A program made the position numbers and the translations under genes. DNA of 5,048 nt. Origin: Pseudothermotoga sp. GTDB lineage: Bacteria; Thermotogota; Thermotogae; Thermotogales; DSM-5069. This document shows positions 1 to 5,048 of this stretch, piece by piece (position 1 is the first letter of the stretch; every line of letters starts with the position of its first letter). The stretch lies in assembly GCA_028276125.1 (NCBI GenBank), contig JAPYWY010000142.1, positions 1 to 5,048 of the forward strand. Direction: 5' to 3'. The notes below the pieces were generated by a model, which searched no databases, was not told the origin of the DNA, and saw only the letters and a list, made by a program, of their open reading frames with translations.

Positions 1-24
1 ACCTTGAACCCTGAGCGAGCCACC
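1..24 (-). other. In-frame continuation of the FapA-family gene beyond the TGA
   Basis: Directly after the TGA, the same minus-strand frame reads GGT GGC TCG CTC AGG GTT CAA GGT, that is GGSLRVQG, and stays open to the window edge. Aligned without a gap to the usual family pattern of a short beta-strand turn ending in GG-(D/N/S)-(I/L)-x-(V/I)-x-G, this is what should follow GVLGEIHVD. The match is short, eight residues, but it is a family pattern rather than random sequence. A second reading from the GTG at 20-22 in another frame (VARSGFK) does not resemble the family. Confidence 0.55.
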
Positions 25-969
25 TCAATCCACGTGTATCTCACCGAGGACACCGAGTATCAGAAGATCGCCCTTCACCCGAACCTTGAACGGTCCCTCC
101 GCATTCCCGCTTATCACAACGCTCCCGTTGAAGTCGATGTTTCCCGTATCGTAGCCAAGATCTTTGTCGATCACGAGCAGTTCTCTCACATTTACCTTCG
201 AATCTTTCAGATAAGGCTGACCATCACAGTTGGCAAGGATCTGCATCCCATCTGGCGACAAGCGAACGTTTTCTCCTATGAAACTCGCCAGGTTAATGTC
301 TTTTGGTTCTTGAACCTTGACGAGTTCACCGGTCACCGTTACACCATCTTCACCTTCGAAAGCTTTCCTCTTGATCGCGAGTACATCGCCCTTGTTACAC
401 GTGAATATCTTGTAGAGCGATGCGGGATCTATCGACTCCCCTTCCTGAGGTTTTTCCAGAACGAAACCGCTGGCTGGGAAGAGAAATTCGACGGATGCGT
501 CTTTGGGCAGAATCGGTTTCTTCCCAAAGGCAACTGGTATCTCGGAAAAGATCCTCTGTTCCTTCACAATTTTCTCGATGGCACCTTCGTCTATTCCGTA
601 GACGACCTTCGCATCAGACAGAGCCTGTTTGATCTCTTCAACCGTGGGCATGACCCTCTTGAATCCAGGAATTATCATGACACTTGCGGTCATCTTGTCT
701 TCGGACATGATGACTCGAACGATCGGTTCTGCGTATTGTTCTTCCAAAAGGCTCAGCTCTGGCAAAGATATGTGCTCGATTTTGATCGAACCTATGTTGT
801 CCAGTGCTGTTTGAGTATCGACGGCTTTCAGAGGTTCCACCGCAGCCTCTATTTGGCCAGACACTTCATTTATTAGGACGCTCACCTTGTCATACCAATC
901 GGGCCCATAGTTCTTCTCCAGAAGCGATAGTAGTTCCTCTATGGAGTTCGCTTTGAGTGTCACTCGCAT
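25..969 (-). CDS. FapA-family (DUF342) protein, interrupted by in-frame TGA
   Basis: The 314-residue product matches the FapA/DUF342 family by sequence pattern. An N-terminal part (about 1-75) is followed by the family's alpha/beta domain (about 82-170, with VVYGIDEGAIEKI and VAFGKKPILPKDASVEF). Next comes the linker with GDVLAIK, GEDGVTVTGE and IGENVRLSPDGMQILANCDG (about 205-255), then the start of the right-handed beta-helix with TGNIDFNGSVVISGNAEG (about 276-293). Family members normally carry a longer beta-helix and a C-terminal coiled segment, so 314 residues is short. The frame ends at TGA (25-27), yet the following eight codons in the same frame (24 down to 1) read GGSLRVQG, which fits the next beta-helix turn. 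It may therefore be a pseudogene, a sequencing error near an edge, or a recoded stop. The start is ATG at 969, with a GGGGGAT ribosome site 5 bases upstream. DUF342 proteins are linked to flagellar assembly in Vibrio; the role here is unknown and no flagellar gene is in view. Confidence 0.85.
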   Translation of the reverse strand: MRVTLKANSIEELLSLLEKNYGPDWYDKVSVLINEVSGQIEAAVEPLKAVDTQTALDNIGSIKIEHISLPELSLLEEQYAEPIVRVIMSEDKMTASVMIIPGFKRVMPTVEEIKQALSDAKVVYGIDEGAIEKIVKEQRIFSEIPVAFGKKPILPKDASVEFLFPASGFVLEKPQEGESIDPASLYKIFTCNKGDVLAIKRKAFEGEDGVTVTGELVKVQEPKDINLASFIGENVRLSPDGMQILANCDGQPYLKDSKVNVRELLVIDKDLGYDTGNIDFNGSVVISGNAEGPFKVRVKGDLLILGVLGEIHVD

Positions 970-990
970 GTTATCCCCCGATGTTGTTGT

Positions 991-1019
991 ACTCTACAGA
1001 GATGAGAGACACAGGTCAA
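991..1019 (-). promoter_or_regulatory. Promoter of the FapA-family gene
   Basis: Read on the minus strand, TTGACC (1019-1014) is separated by exactly 17 bases from TAGAGT (996-991). This matches sigma70 consensus at 5 of 6 and 4 of 6 positions. Transcription would begin near 984, leaving a leader of about 15 bases that just holds the GGGGGAT ribosome site. Prediction from sequence only. Confidence 0.55.
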
Positions 1020-1049
1020 ATCGAATTAACTGAATCGTGATGAAGTCAT

Positions 1050-1079
1050 GTGACCCTGAATCGTCACACACGATAGAAT
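1050..1079 (+). promoter_or_regulatory. Promoter of proS and the downstream genes
   Basis: GTGACC (1050-1055), an 18-base spacer and TAGAAT (1074-1079) form a sigma70-like promoter with 4 of 6 and 5 of 6 consensus bases. The predicted start of transcription is near 1086, about 30 bases before the proS GTG. The leader is too short for a T-box or other riboswitch, so control by uncharged tRNA of the T-box type is not supported. Confidence 0.5.
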
Positions 1080-1102
1080 ACAATTGAGAGCTTGGAAGAA
1101 TC

Positions 1103-1107
1103 GGAGG
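1103..1107 (+). promoter_or_regulatory. Ribosome binding site that sets the proS start
   Basis: GGAGG lies 8 bases upstream of the GTG at 1116, the ideal spacing. An earlier in-frame TTG at 1092 would sit upstream of this site, only a few bases from the predicted transcription start, and would add eight residues (MEESEVWI) that are not part of the family's N-terminus. Confidence 0.85.
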
Positions 1108-1115
1108 TGTGGATC

Positions 1116-2840
1116 GTGAGATTCTCACAACTTTACGCTCCAACGGTCAAAGAAGCTCCCGCGGACGCGGAGGTCGTGAGTCACGCACTCTTGTACAGGG
1201 CTGGGTTCATCAGGAAGGCGGCTGCGGGGGTTTACACGTACCTACCGCTGGCGAAGAGGACGCTTTCGAAGATAGAGAACATCATAAGGGAAGAGATGAA
1301 CAAGATCGGGGCTCAAGAGATCTCCATGCCCATCATTCATCCTGCGGAGCTGTGGCAGATGACGGGACGCTGGGACGATTATGGTGACGAGATGATGAAG
1401 CTCAAGGACAGACACGGCAGAGACTTCGCGCTGGGTCCCACACACGAAGAGATGGTCACCTTCCTCGTGAAGGACGAGGTACGTTCTTACAAACAACTTC
1501 CGCTCTTTCTGTACCAAATAGGTCCCAAATACAGGGACGAGATCAGACCGAGGTTCGGACTGCTGCGCGCCAGAGAGTTCATCATGAAGGACGGCTACAG
1601 TTTCCACGACAGTGAGGAATCTCTGGACGAAGCGTACAAGGCATGTAGTGGAGCGTACAGCAAGATCGCGGAAAGGATTGGCCTCAAATACATGATCATC
1701 GAGGCAGCGAGTGGTGCGATCGGCGGAAGCCAATCGCATGAGTTCGTGAGCTTTGCACAAGTTGGTGAAACCAATCTGCTCAAGTGCAGCAACTGTGGTT
1801 ACTCTTCCAGCGACGAGCAGGCACCTTACAAGGGTGAGTACGAAGAGATCCATGAAGACGAAAAGCCAATCCGGCTCGTTCACACACCGAACGTGCGCAC
1901 GGTCCAGCAGGTGGCAGATTTTCTCTCCGTCGAGCCGAAGAGGATCGTCAAGTCGTTGTTGTTCGTCGGCAGAAACGGCTTCATCATGGCGCTGATCCAA
2001 GGTGACAGGGAGTTGAACGTGGAGAAACTGAAGGTCTTCATGAAGGATCAATCGCTGAGGCTCGCGAATCCTGAGGAAGTCTTCGAGAGATTCAAAGTGC
2101 CCATTGGGTTCATAGGGCCTATAGGTGTGAACGTGCCCATCGTGGCCGACCACGGTGTGAAACATCTGAAGAACGTGGTCGTTGGAGGCATGAAGGAAGA
2201 CTACCACTACGTGAATGCCAACGTTGGAAGAGATTTCCAAGTCCAGCAGTACACAGACTTGGTGCTCGTCGTCGAGAACGATCCTTGTCCCGTCTGCGGA
2301 AAACCTCTGCAGGCGATGAAGGGCATCGAGCTTGGACACGTCTTCAAGCTCGGCACGAAGTACTCTCAGTCCATGGGAACTTACTACATGGACAGAGAAG
2401 GTAATCTCAAGCCTTTCATAATGGGTTGCTATGGCTGGGGTGTTTCCAGGACCATGGCTGCCGTTGTGGAACAGCTCAACGATGAAGATGGGATCATCTG
2501 GCCAAGGTCCATCGCGCCCTACGAGGTCATCGTGACGATCGTTTCGACGAACGATGAGAGCCAGAAGAAGTTCGCCGAGTCCGTGTACAGAGAACTGAAC
2601 AACAAAGGAATCGAAGTCCTTCTGGACGATCGAGAGATATCGCCGGGCATGAAGTTCAAAGACGCCGACTTGATAGGTTTCCCTCTGAGGATCACCGTTG
2701 GAAAGTCGCTGCAGGATGGTTTCGTCGAGTTGAAATTGAGGAACGAGAAGACTCAAAACAAGATAGAGGCGAACGTCTCAAAAGTCGTTGAGGCATCCAT
2801 CAAGATGCTCGATTCGTACGATCCACAGAGAGGTAGATGA
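1116..2840 (+). CDS. proS: Prolyl-tRNA synthetase (bacterial type, with editing domain)
   Basis: A cytoplasmic class II aminoacyl-tRNA synthetase that joins proline to tRNA-Pro using ATP. From the GTG at 1116 the protein has 574 residues, normal for the bacterial long form. Visible parts in order: N-terminal catalytic segment with motif 1 (MPIIHPAELW, 71-80); the GPTHEEM loop (107-113); motif 2 (YRDEIRPRFG to MKD, 139-159); the INS editing insertion (about 230-400); motif 3 (MGCYGWGVSR, 436-445); and a C-terminal anticodon-binding domain from about 468. The insertion keeps Lys279, equivalent to the lysine needed to remove mischarged alanine in E. coli ProRS, and the GxxxP loop (G331 to P335), so proofreading is probably active. 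Two CxxC pairs, C224/C227 and C391/C394, flank the insertion and could bind a metal. The gene is first in the plus-strand run and ends 3 bases before ftsY. No truncation or odd composition is seen. Confidence 0.97.
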   Translation: MRFSQLYAPTVKEAPADAEVVSHALLYRAGFIRKAAAGVYTYLPLAKRTLSKIENIIREEMNKIGAQEISMPIIHPAELWQMTGRWDDYGDEMMKLKDRHGRDFALGPTHEEMVTFLVKDEVRSYKQLPLFLYQIGPKYRDEIRPRFGLLRAREFIMKDGYSFHDSEESLDEAYKACSGAYSKIAERIGLKYMIIEAASGAIGGSQSHEFVSFAQVGETNLLKCSNCGYSSSDEQAPYKGEYEEIHEDEKPIRLVHTPNVRTVQQVADFLSVEPKRIVKSLLFVGRNGFIMALIQGDRELNVEKLKVFMKDQSLRLANPEEVFERFKVPIGFIGPIGVNVPIVADHGVKHLKNVVVGGMKEDYHYVNANVGRDFQVQQYTDLVLVVENDPCPVCGKPLQAMKGIELGHVFKLGTKYSQSMGTYYMDREGNLKPFIMGCYGWGVSRTMAAVVEQLNDEDGIIWPRSIAPYEVIVTIVSTNDESQKKFAESVYRELNNKGIEVLLDDREISPGMKFKDADLIGFPLRITVGKSLQDGFVELKLRNEKTQNKIEANVSKVVEASIKMLDSYDPQRGR

Positions 2841-2843
2841 GGT

Positions 2844-3725
2844 GTGGGGTTCTTCGAAAAGCTCAGGCAGGGTCTCGAAAAGACGAGGAAGACATTCTTC
2901 GATGGAATAAAGCAGCTTCTCGGTGTTGGAAGGATCGACGAAGAGACACTTCAAGAACTTGAGGAATTGCTCATCGCCGCGGACGTTGGACACCAAACAA
3001 CGACATGGATCATAGAAAAGCTCAAGCAAGAAAGATCGGACGATCCGATCGCTTCTTTGAAGAAGATACTCGTCGAGCTCTTGGATGCCGACACATCGTT
3101 GAATTTGACGGGTTCTCCGAGCGTGATAAGTGTGGTGGGAGTGAACGGTTCAGGTAAGACCACGAGTGTTGCGAAACTCGCCTCGCAATTTCAAGCCATG
3201 GGAAAGAGCGTCGTGATGGCCGCCGCTGACACGTTCAGGGCCGCCGCGATCGAGCAACTCAAAGTCTGGGGAGAAAGGATCAACTGCACCGTGATCGCGC
3301 ACGAGGAAGGCAGTGATCCTGCTGCGGTCGCTTACGATGCGGTGAACCACGCAAAGTCGAAGTCTAAAGACATCGTGATCATAGATACGGCGGGAAGACT
3401 GCACACCAAAAAGAACCTCATGGAGGAGCTCAGAAAGATACACAGAGTCGTTGCAAAACTCGTCGACGGTGCACCACACGAGGTTTTGCTCGTCATAGAC
3501 GCGACGACGGGACAGAACGGTTTGGTGCAGGCGAGGATCTTCAAAGAGATGGTGAACGTGACGGGCTTGGTAATCACAAAGCTCGACGGAACTGCCAAGG
3601 GAGGCGTCGCTCTCGCCATAAAGCACGAACTGTCTTTACCGATCAAATTCATCGGTGTTGGAGAGAGTGCGGAAGACCTCAAACCCTTCGATGCGAAGCA
3701 GTTCGTCGAGGCGTTGTTCTCTTGA
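2844..3725 (+). CDS. ftsY: Signal recognition particle receptor FtsY
   Basis: SRP-family GTPase of the inner face of the membrane; it docks the SRP (Ffh plus 4.5S RNA) carrying a ribosome with a nascent membrane protein and passes it to SecYEG. The 293 residues comprise a helical N domain (about 1-88) and the G domain. Motifs seen: P-loop GVNGSGKTT (99-107), DTFRAAAIEQL (129-139), DTAGR (181-185), TKLDGTAKGG (245-254) and the closing GVGESAEDLKPF (271-282). FtsY and Ffh share this fold, but the protein ends right after the G domain and lacks Ffh's Met-rich M domain, so it is FtsY. The long acidic A domain of the E. coli protein is absent; the N-terminal MGFFEKLRQGLEKTRKTFF looks like the short amphipathic membrane-targeting helix. 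Start is GTG, 3 bases after the proS stop, with its GAGG ribosome site (2830-2833) inside the end of proS, so the two are likely co-translated from one mRNA. Confidence 0.97.
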   Translation: MGFFEKLRQGLEKTRKTFFDGIKQLLGVGRIDEETLQELEELLIAADVGHQTTTWIIEKLKQERSDDPIASLKKILVELLDADTSLNLTGSPSVISVVGVNGSGKTTSVAKLASQFQAMGKSVVMAAADTFRAAAIEQLKVWGERINCTVIAHEEGSDPAAVAYDAVNHAKSKSKDIVIIDTAGRLHTKKNLMEELRKIHRVVAKLVDGAPHEVLLVIDATTGQNGLVQARIFKEMVNVTGLVITKLDGTAKGGVALAIKHELSLPIKFIGVGESAEDLKPFDAKQFVEALFS

Positions 3726-3741
3726 AAATTAGGAGTATAAT
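3714..3741 (+). promoter_or_regulatory. Candidate internal promoter before the DUF2225 gene
   Basis: A perfect TATAAT (3736-3741) stands in the 43-base gap after ftsY. The best -35 candidate is TTGTTC (3714-3719), a weak match with a 16-base spacer, located in the last codons of ftsY. Transcription would start near 3748, leaving about 20 bases of leader that includes the ribosome site. The -10 lies within a near-palindrome (3731-3744). The weak -35 makes this a moderate call. Confidence 0.4.
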
Positions 3742-3755
3742 CCTTTCGGACGCTC

Positions 3756-3760
3756 GGAGG
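3756..3760 (+). promoter_or_regulatory. Ribosome binding site that supports a TTG start
   Basis: GGAGG ends 8 bases before the TTG at 3769. Going upstream in frame from that TTG there is no ATG, GTG or TTG before the TAG stop at 3730-3732, so the TTG is the first possible start and the site confirms it. Confidence 0.8.
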
Positions 3761-3768
3761 CTGAAAGC

Positions 3769-4425
3769 TTGCGGACCTTCTGGCACAAAAGCTACGTTTG
3801 TCCCGTGTGCAATAGTCAATTCGAGGCGGTCAGAATCTTCAGCAATGCGATCAAGATCAAGAGTCGAGAATCTGACTTGAAGCCCGTGTACGACGGTGTG
3901 AACGTGTTGATGTTCCAGTTGGTGAGTTGTCCAAAATGCTTGTACACATCGTTCGAGGACGATTTTGGGGAGCTTCAGTCTTCTCACGTGGAAGCGATAA
4001 AGAAGATGCACGAAAAGCTGAAAGGATTCGAGATCGAACTGAGCGAAAACAAAAGTGTTCGGGACGCCGCCGTCCAGTACAACATCGCTGCGGTGATGTA
4101 CGTTGCAAGAGAGAAGTTCTTCCGTGCTGCGGAAAGTTTCCTGAAGCTTGCCTGGCTCTACAGGGACGCGGGCGCGCCAGACGAGGAGAAGAAAGCCTTG
4201 GAACGAGCGAAGGAAATGTTTTTGAAAAGCTACATGGAAGAAGACCTCTCGGAAGATCGCCAAATCGCTGTGCTCTTTTACCTTGGTGAGATCGAGAAGC
4301 GTCTTGGAAACAGGAAGGAAGCGACTCGTTGGTTCTCCGAACTGTTCAAGAGGTTCTCAAAGAGTGATTCGATCTATGTGAAACAGGCCAGACAGGAATG
4401 GCAGGAGGTTTCCTTCGAGAAATGA
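3769..4425 (+). CDS. DUF2225 family protein with CxxC pairs and TPR-like helices
   Basis: A 218-residue, probably cytoplasmic protein; no signal peptide or membrane segment is seen. The N-terminal part has two CxxC pairs, C11/C14 (CPVC) and C54/C57 (CPKC), separated by a segment with KPVYDGVN; this layout is that of the DUF2225 family and suggests one zinc site made by four cysteines. From about residue 98 the protein is helical with TPR-like character: AAVQYNIAAVMYVAREKFF and, better, a segment at 168-196 with the typical small and aromatic positions (LFYLGEIEKRLGNRKEA, then WFSELFKRF). The biochemical function of the family is not known to me; TPR helices usually bind other proteins. It starts at TTG after a 43-base gap from ftsY, and its stop overlaps the start of the next gene by ATGA, so those two products are probably made together. 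It is the same length as expected for a complete family member with no sign of damage. Confidence 0.85.
   Translation: MRTFWHKSYVCPVCNSQFEAVRIFSNAIKIKSRESDLKPVYDGVNVLMFQLVSCPKCLYTSFEDDFGELQSSHVEAIKKMHEKLKGFEIELSENKSVRDAAVQYNIAAVMYVAREKFFRAAESFLKLAWLYRDAGAPDEEKKALERAKEMFLKSYMEEDLSEDRQIAVLFYLGEIEKRLGNRKEATRWFSELFKRFSKSDSIYVKQARQEWQEVSFEK
4403..4408 (+). promoter_or_regulatory. Ribosome binding site for the lipoprotein gene, long spacing
   Basis: AGGAGG lies inside the end of the DUF2225 gene, 13 bases before the ATG at 4422. This is longer than ideal, but the ATGA overlap also allows the ribosome finishing the upstream gene to restart. The other in-frame ATG at 4398 has AGGA directly against it and would place the AGGAGG inside the gene. 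Confidence 0.5.
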
Positions 4426-5048
4426 AAACTTTGAGATGGCTCTTGATGCTCTCGATCGTGGTGTTGCTCTTCGCCTGTGCGCAGTACGACAAGGATGTCT
4501 TAACGCTGATCAACAGAAAACTCGACGATTTCGAATACAGACTCTCCGCGCTCGAGAGGAGCGTTTATTCGAACCAGAAAGCGGTCGAGAGCCTCCAGAG
4601 CGACGTGAAGAAGATATCCGACGAATTGACGACGGCGAAGAGATTGATCAGCGAACAGAGAAGCATACCAACGGTCTCGCAGGACGATGTGAACCAGATA
4701 CTGGCGCGCATCACCTCGCTCGAGATGCGCTTCAACCAGCTGTCGGTGGCGCTGAACGTTTCAGACATACGTCAGCTCATATACAAGATCTCAGACTTGG
4801 AAACGGCGCAGAAGCAACAGCAACTCGCCTACGAACGGTTCGTCAGAAACACCGAAGAACTTCTCTCGCAAGTCAATGCCGAAGAAACTGCGAAAAGATT
4901 GAGCAGTCTGGAAAACAACCTCACATCGATTTCGAACCAGATAGGAGAGCTGATAGAACTTTCATCGAGAATCAATGCGCTCGAGAGGGCCTTCGACACG
5001 CTCTCAACAACCCCACAGGCTACTGTTGTGAACGTTTCGGCGATCGAA
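4422..5048 (+). CDS. Coiled-coil lipoprotein of unknown function (partial, runs off the right edge)
   Basis: The frame is open from ATG at 4422 for 209 codons to the window end, so the C-terminus is missing. Residues 1-19 form a lipoprotein signal: basic start (MKTLRW), hydrophobic core (LLMLSIVVLLF) and a lipobox LFAC with Cys19 as the likely lipidated residue; Phe at -2 is less common than Ala/Ser/Thr/Val. The mature part is almost wholly predicted helix with 3-4 hydrophobic spacing typical of coiled coil, from about 24 to 195, broken near Pro83 and Pro198. A pattern (R/K)-(L/I)-x-x-L-E recurs five times, beginning at residues 40, 96, 122, 159 and 183. The protein is likely anchored in the membrane and projecting outside the cytoplasm, perhaps as a spacer or tether; no enzyme motif is seen. 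It overlaps the DUF2225 gene by 4 bases (ATGA), implying translational coupling. An alternative start at ATG 4398 would add MAGGFLRE but is less well supported. Confidence 0.8.
   Translation, partial: MKTLRWLLMLSIVVLLFACAQYDKDVLTLINRKLDDFEYRLSALERSVYSNQKAVESLQSDVKKISDELTTAKRLISEQRSIPTVSQDDVNQILARITSLEMRFNQLSVALNVSDIRQLIYKISDLETAQKQQQLAYERFVRNTEELLSQVNAEETAKRLSSLENNLTSISNQIGELIELSSRINALERAFDTLSTTPQATVVNVSAIE

Noticed and set aside
1..60. Selenocysteine insertion at the TGA of the FapA-family gene
   Set aside because: No clear stem-loop is visible in the 24 bases after the TGA, the family is not known to me as selenoproteins, and a mutation or sequence error is simpler. Kept only as an option to test.
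4..876. Open frame of 290 codons on the plus strand, opposite the FapA-family gene
   Set aside because: The protein is rich in Phe, Arg and His with no family pattern, and lies entirely antisense to a gene with clear DUF342 motifs. It reflects codon use of the real gene.
1080..1115. T-box riboswitch leader for proS
   Set aside because: The predicted leader is about 30 bases, far too short, and no T-box core sequence is present.
1242..2756. Open frame of 504 codons on the minus strand, opposite proS
   Set aside because: Very long, but the translation is His/Leu/Val/Asp-rich low-sense sequence with no recognisable domain, while the opposite strand has every ProRS motif. Long antisense frames are expected where the sense gene seldom uses TTA, CTA or TCA in the relevant phase.
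3726..3768. Rho-independent terminator after ftsY
   Set aside because: The only inverted repeat has 4-base arms and is not followed by a run of T, so read-through into the DUF2225 gene is likely.
3150..4263. Minus-strand open frames opposite ftsY and the DUF2225 gene (3150-3626 and 3679-4263)
   Set aside because: No ribosome site of note or family pattern was recognised, and both are fully antisense to well-supported genes.

Overview
The window reads as ordinary bacterial chromosome, most likely from a member of the Thermotogales (Thermotoga/Pseudothermotoga type). This is an inference from three things: protein sequences typical of that group (short FtsY, about 574-residue ProRS), heavy use of AGA/AGG for Arg together with Lys/Glu-rich proteins, and tight gene packing with strong GGAGG ribosome binding sites and frequent GTG/TTG starts. 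I could not run a database search, so the genus is not certain. No RNA gene, CRISPR array, insertion sequence or phage element is visible.

Layout. The minus strand from 969 to the left edge carries a FapA-family (DUF342) gene. Its reading frame stops at an in-frame TGA at 25-27, inside the beta-helix domain, but family-like sequence continues in the same frame to the edge of the window. A 146-base divergent spacer (970-1115) holds two back-to-back sigma70-type promoters. On the plus strand follows a compact run of four co-directional genes: proS (prolyl-tRNA synthetase, bacterial type with editing insertion), ftsY (signal recognition particle receptor) 3 bases later, a DUF2225 protein with two CxxC pairs and a TPR-like C-terminal half after a 43-base gap with its own candidate promoter, and, overlapping it by ATGA, a coiled-coil lipoprotein that runs off the right edge.

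How the genes fit together. proS and ftsY belong to protein synthesis and membrane targeting and are probably co-transcribed. The DUF2225 gene and the lipoprotein gene look translationally coupled and may also be transcribed from an internal promoter that overlaps the end of ftsY, so they may form a sub-operon with an unknown, possibly envelope-related, job. The FapA-family gene is transcribed away from this cluster and is probably functionally separate.

The points most worth a second look are the in-frame TGA in the FapA-family gene, the repeated R-(L/I)-x-x-L-E pattern in the lipoprotein, and the near-palindrome centred on the perfect TATAAT box before the DUF2225 gene. I found no clear evidence of a new defence or mobile system here.
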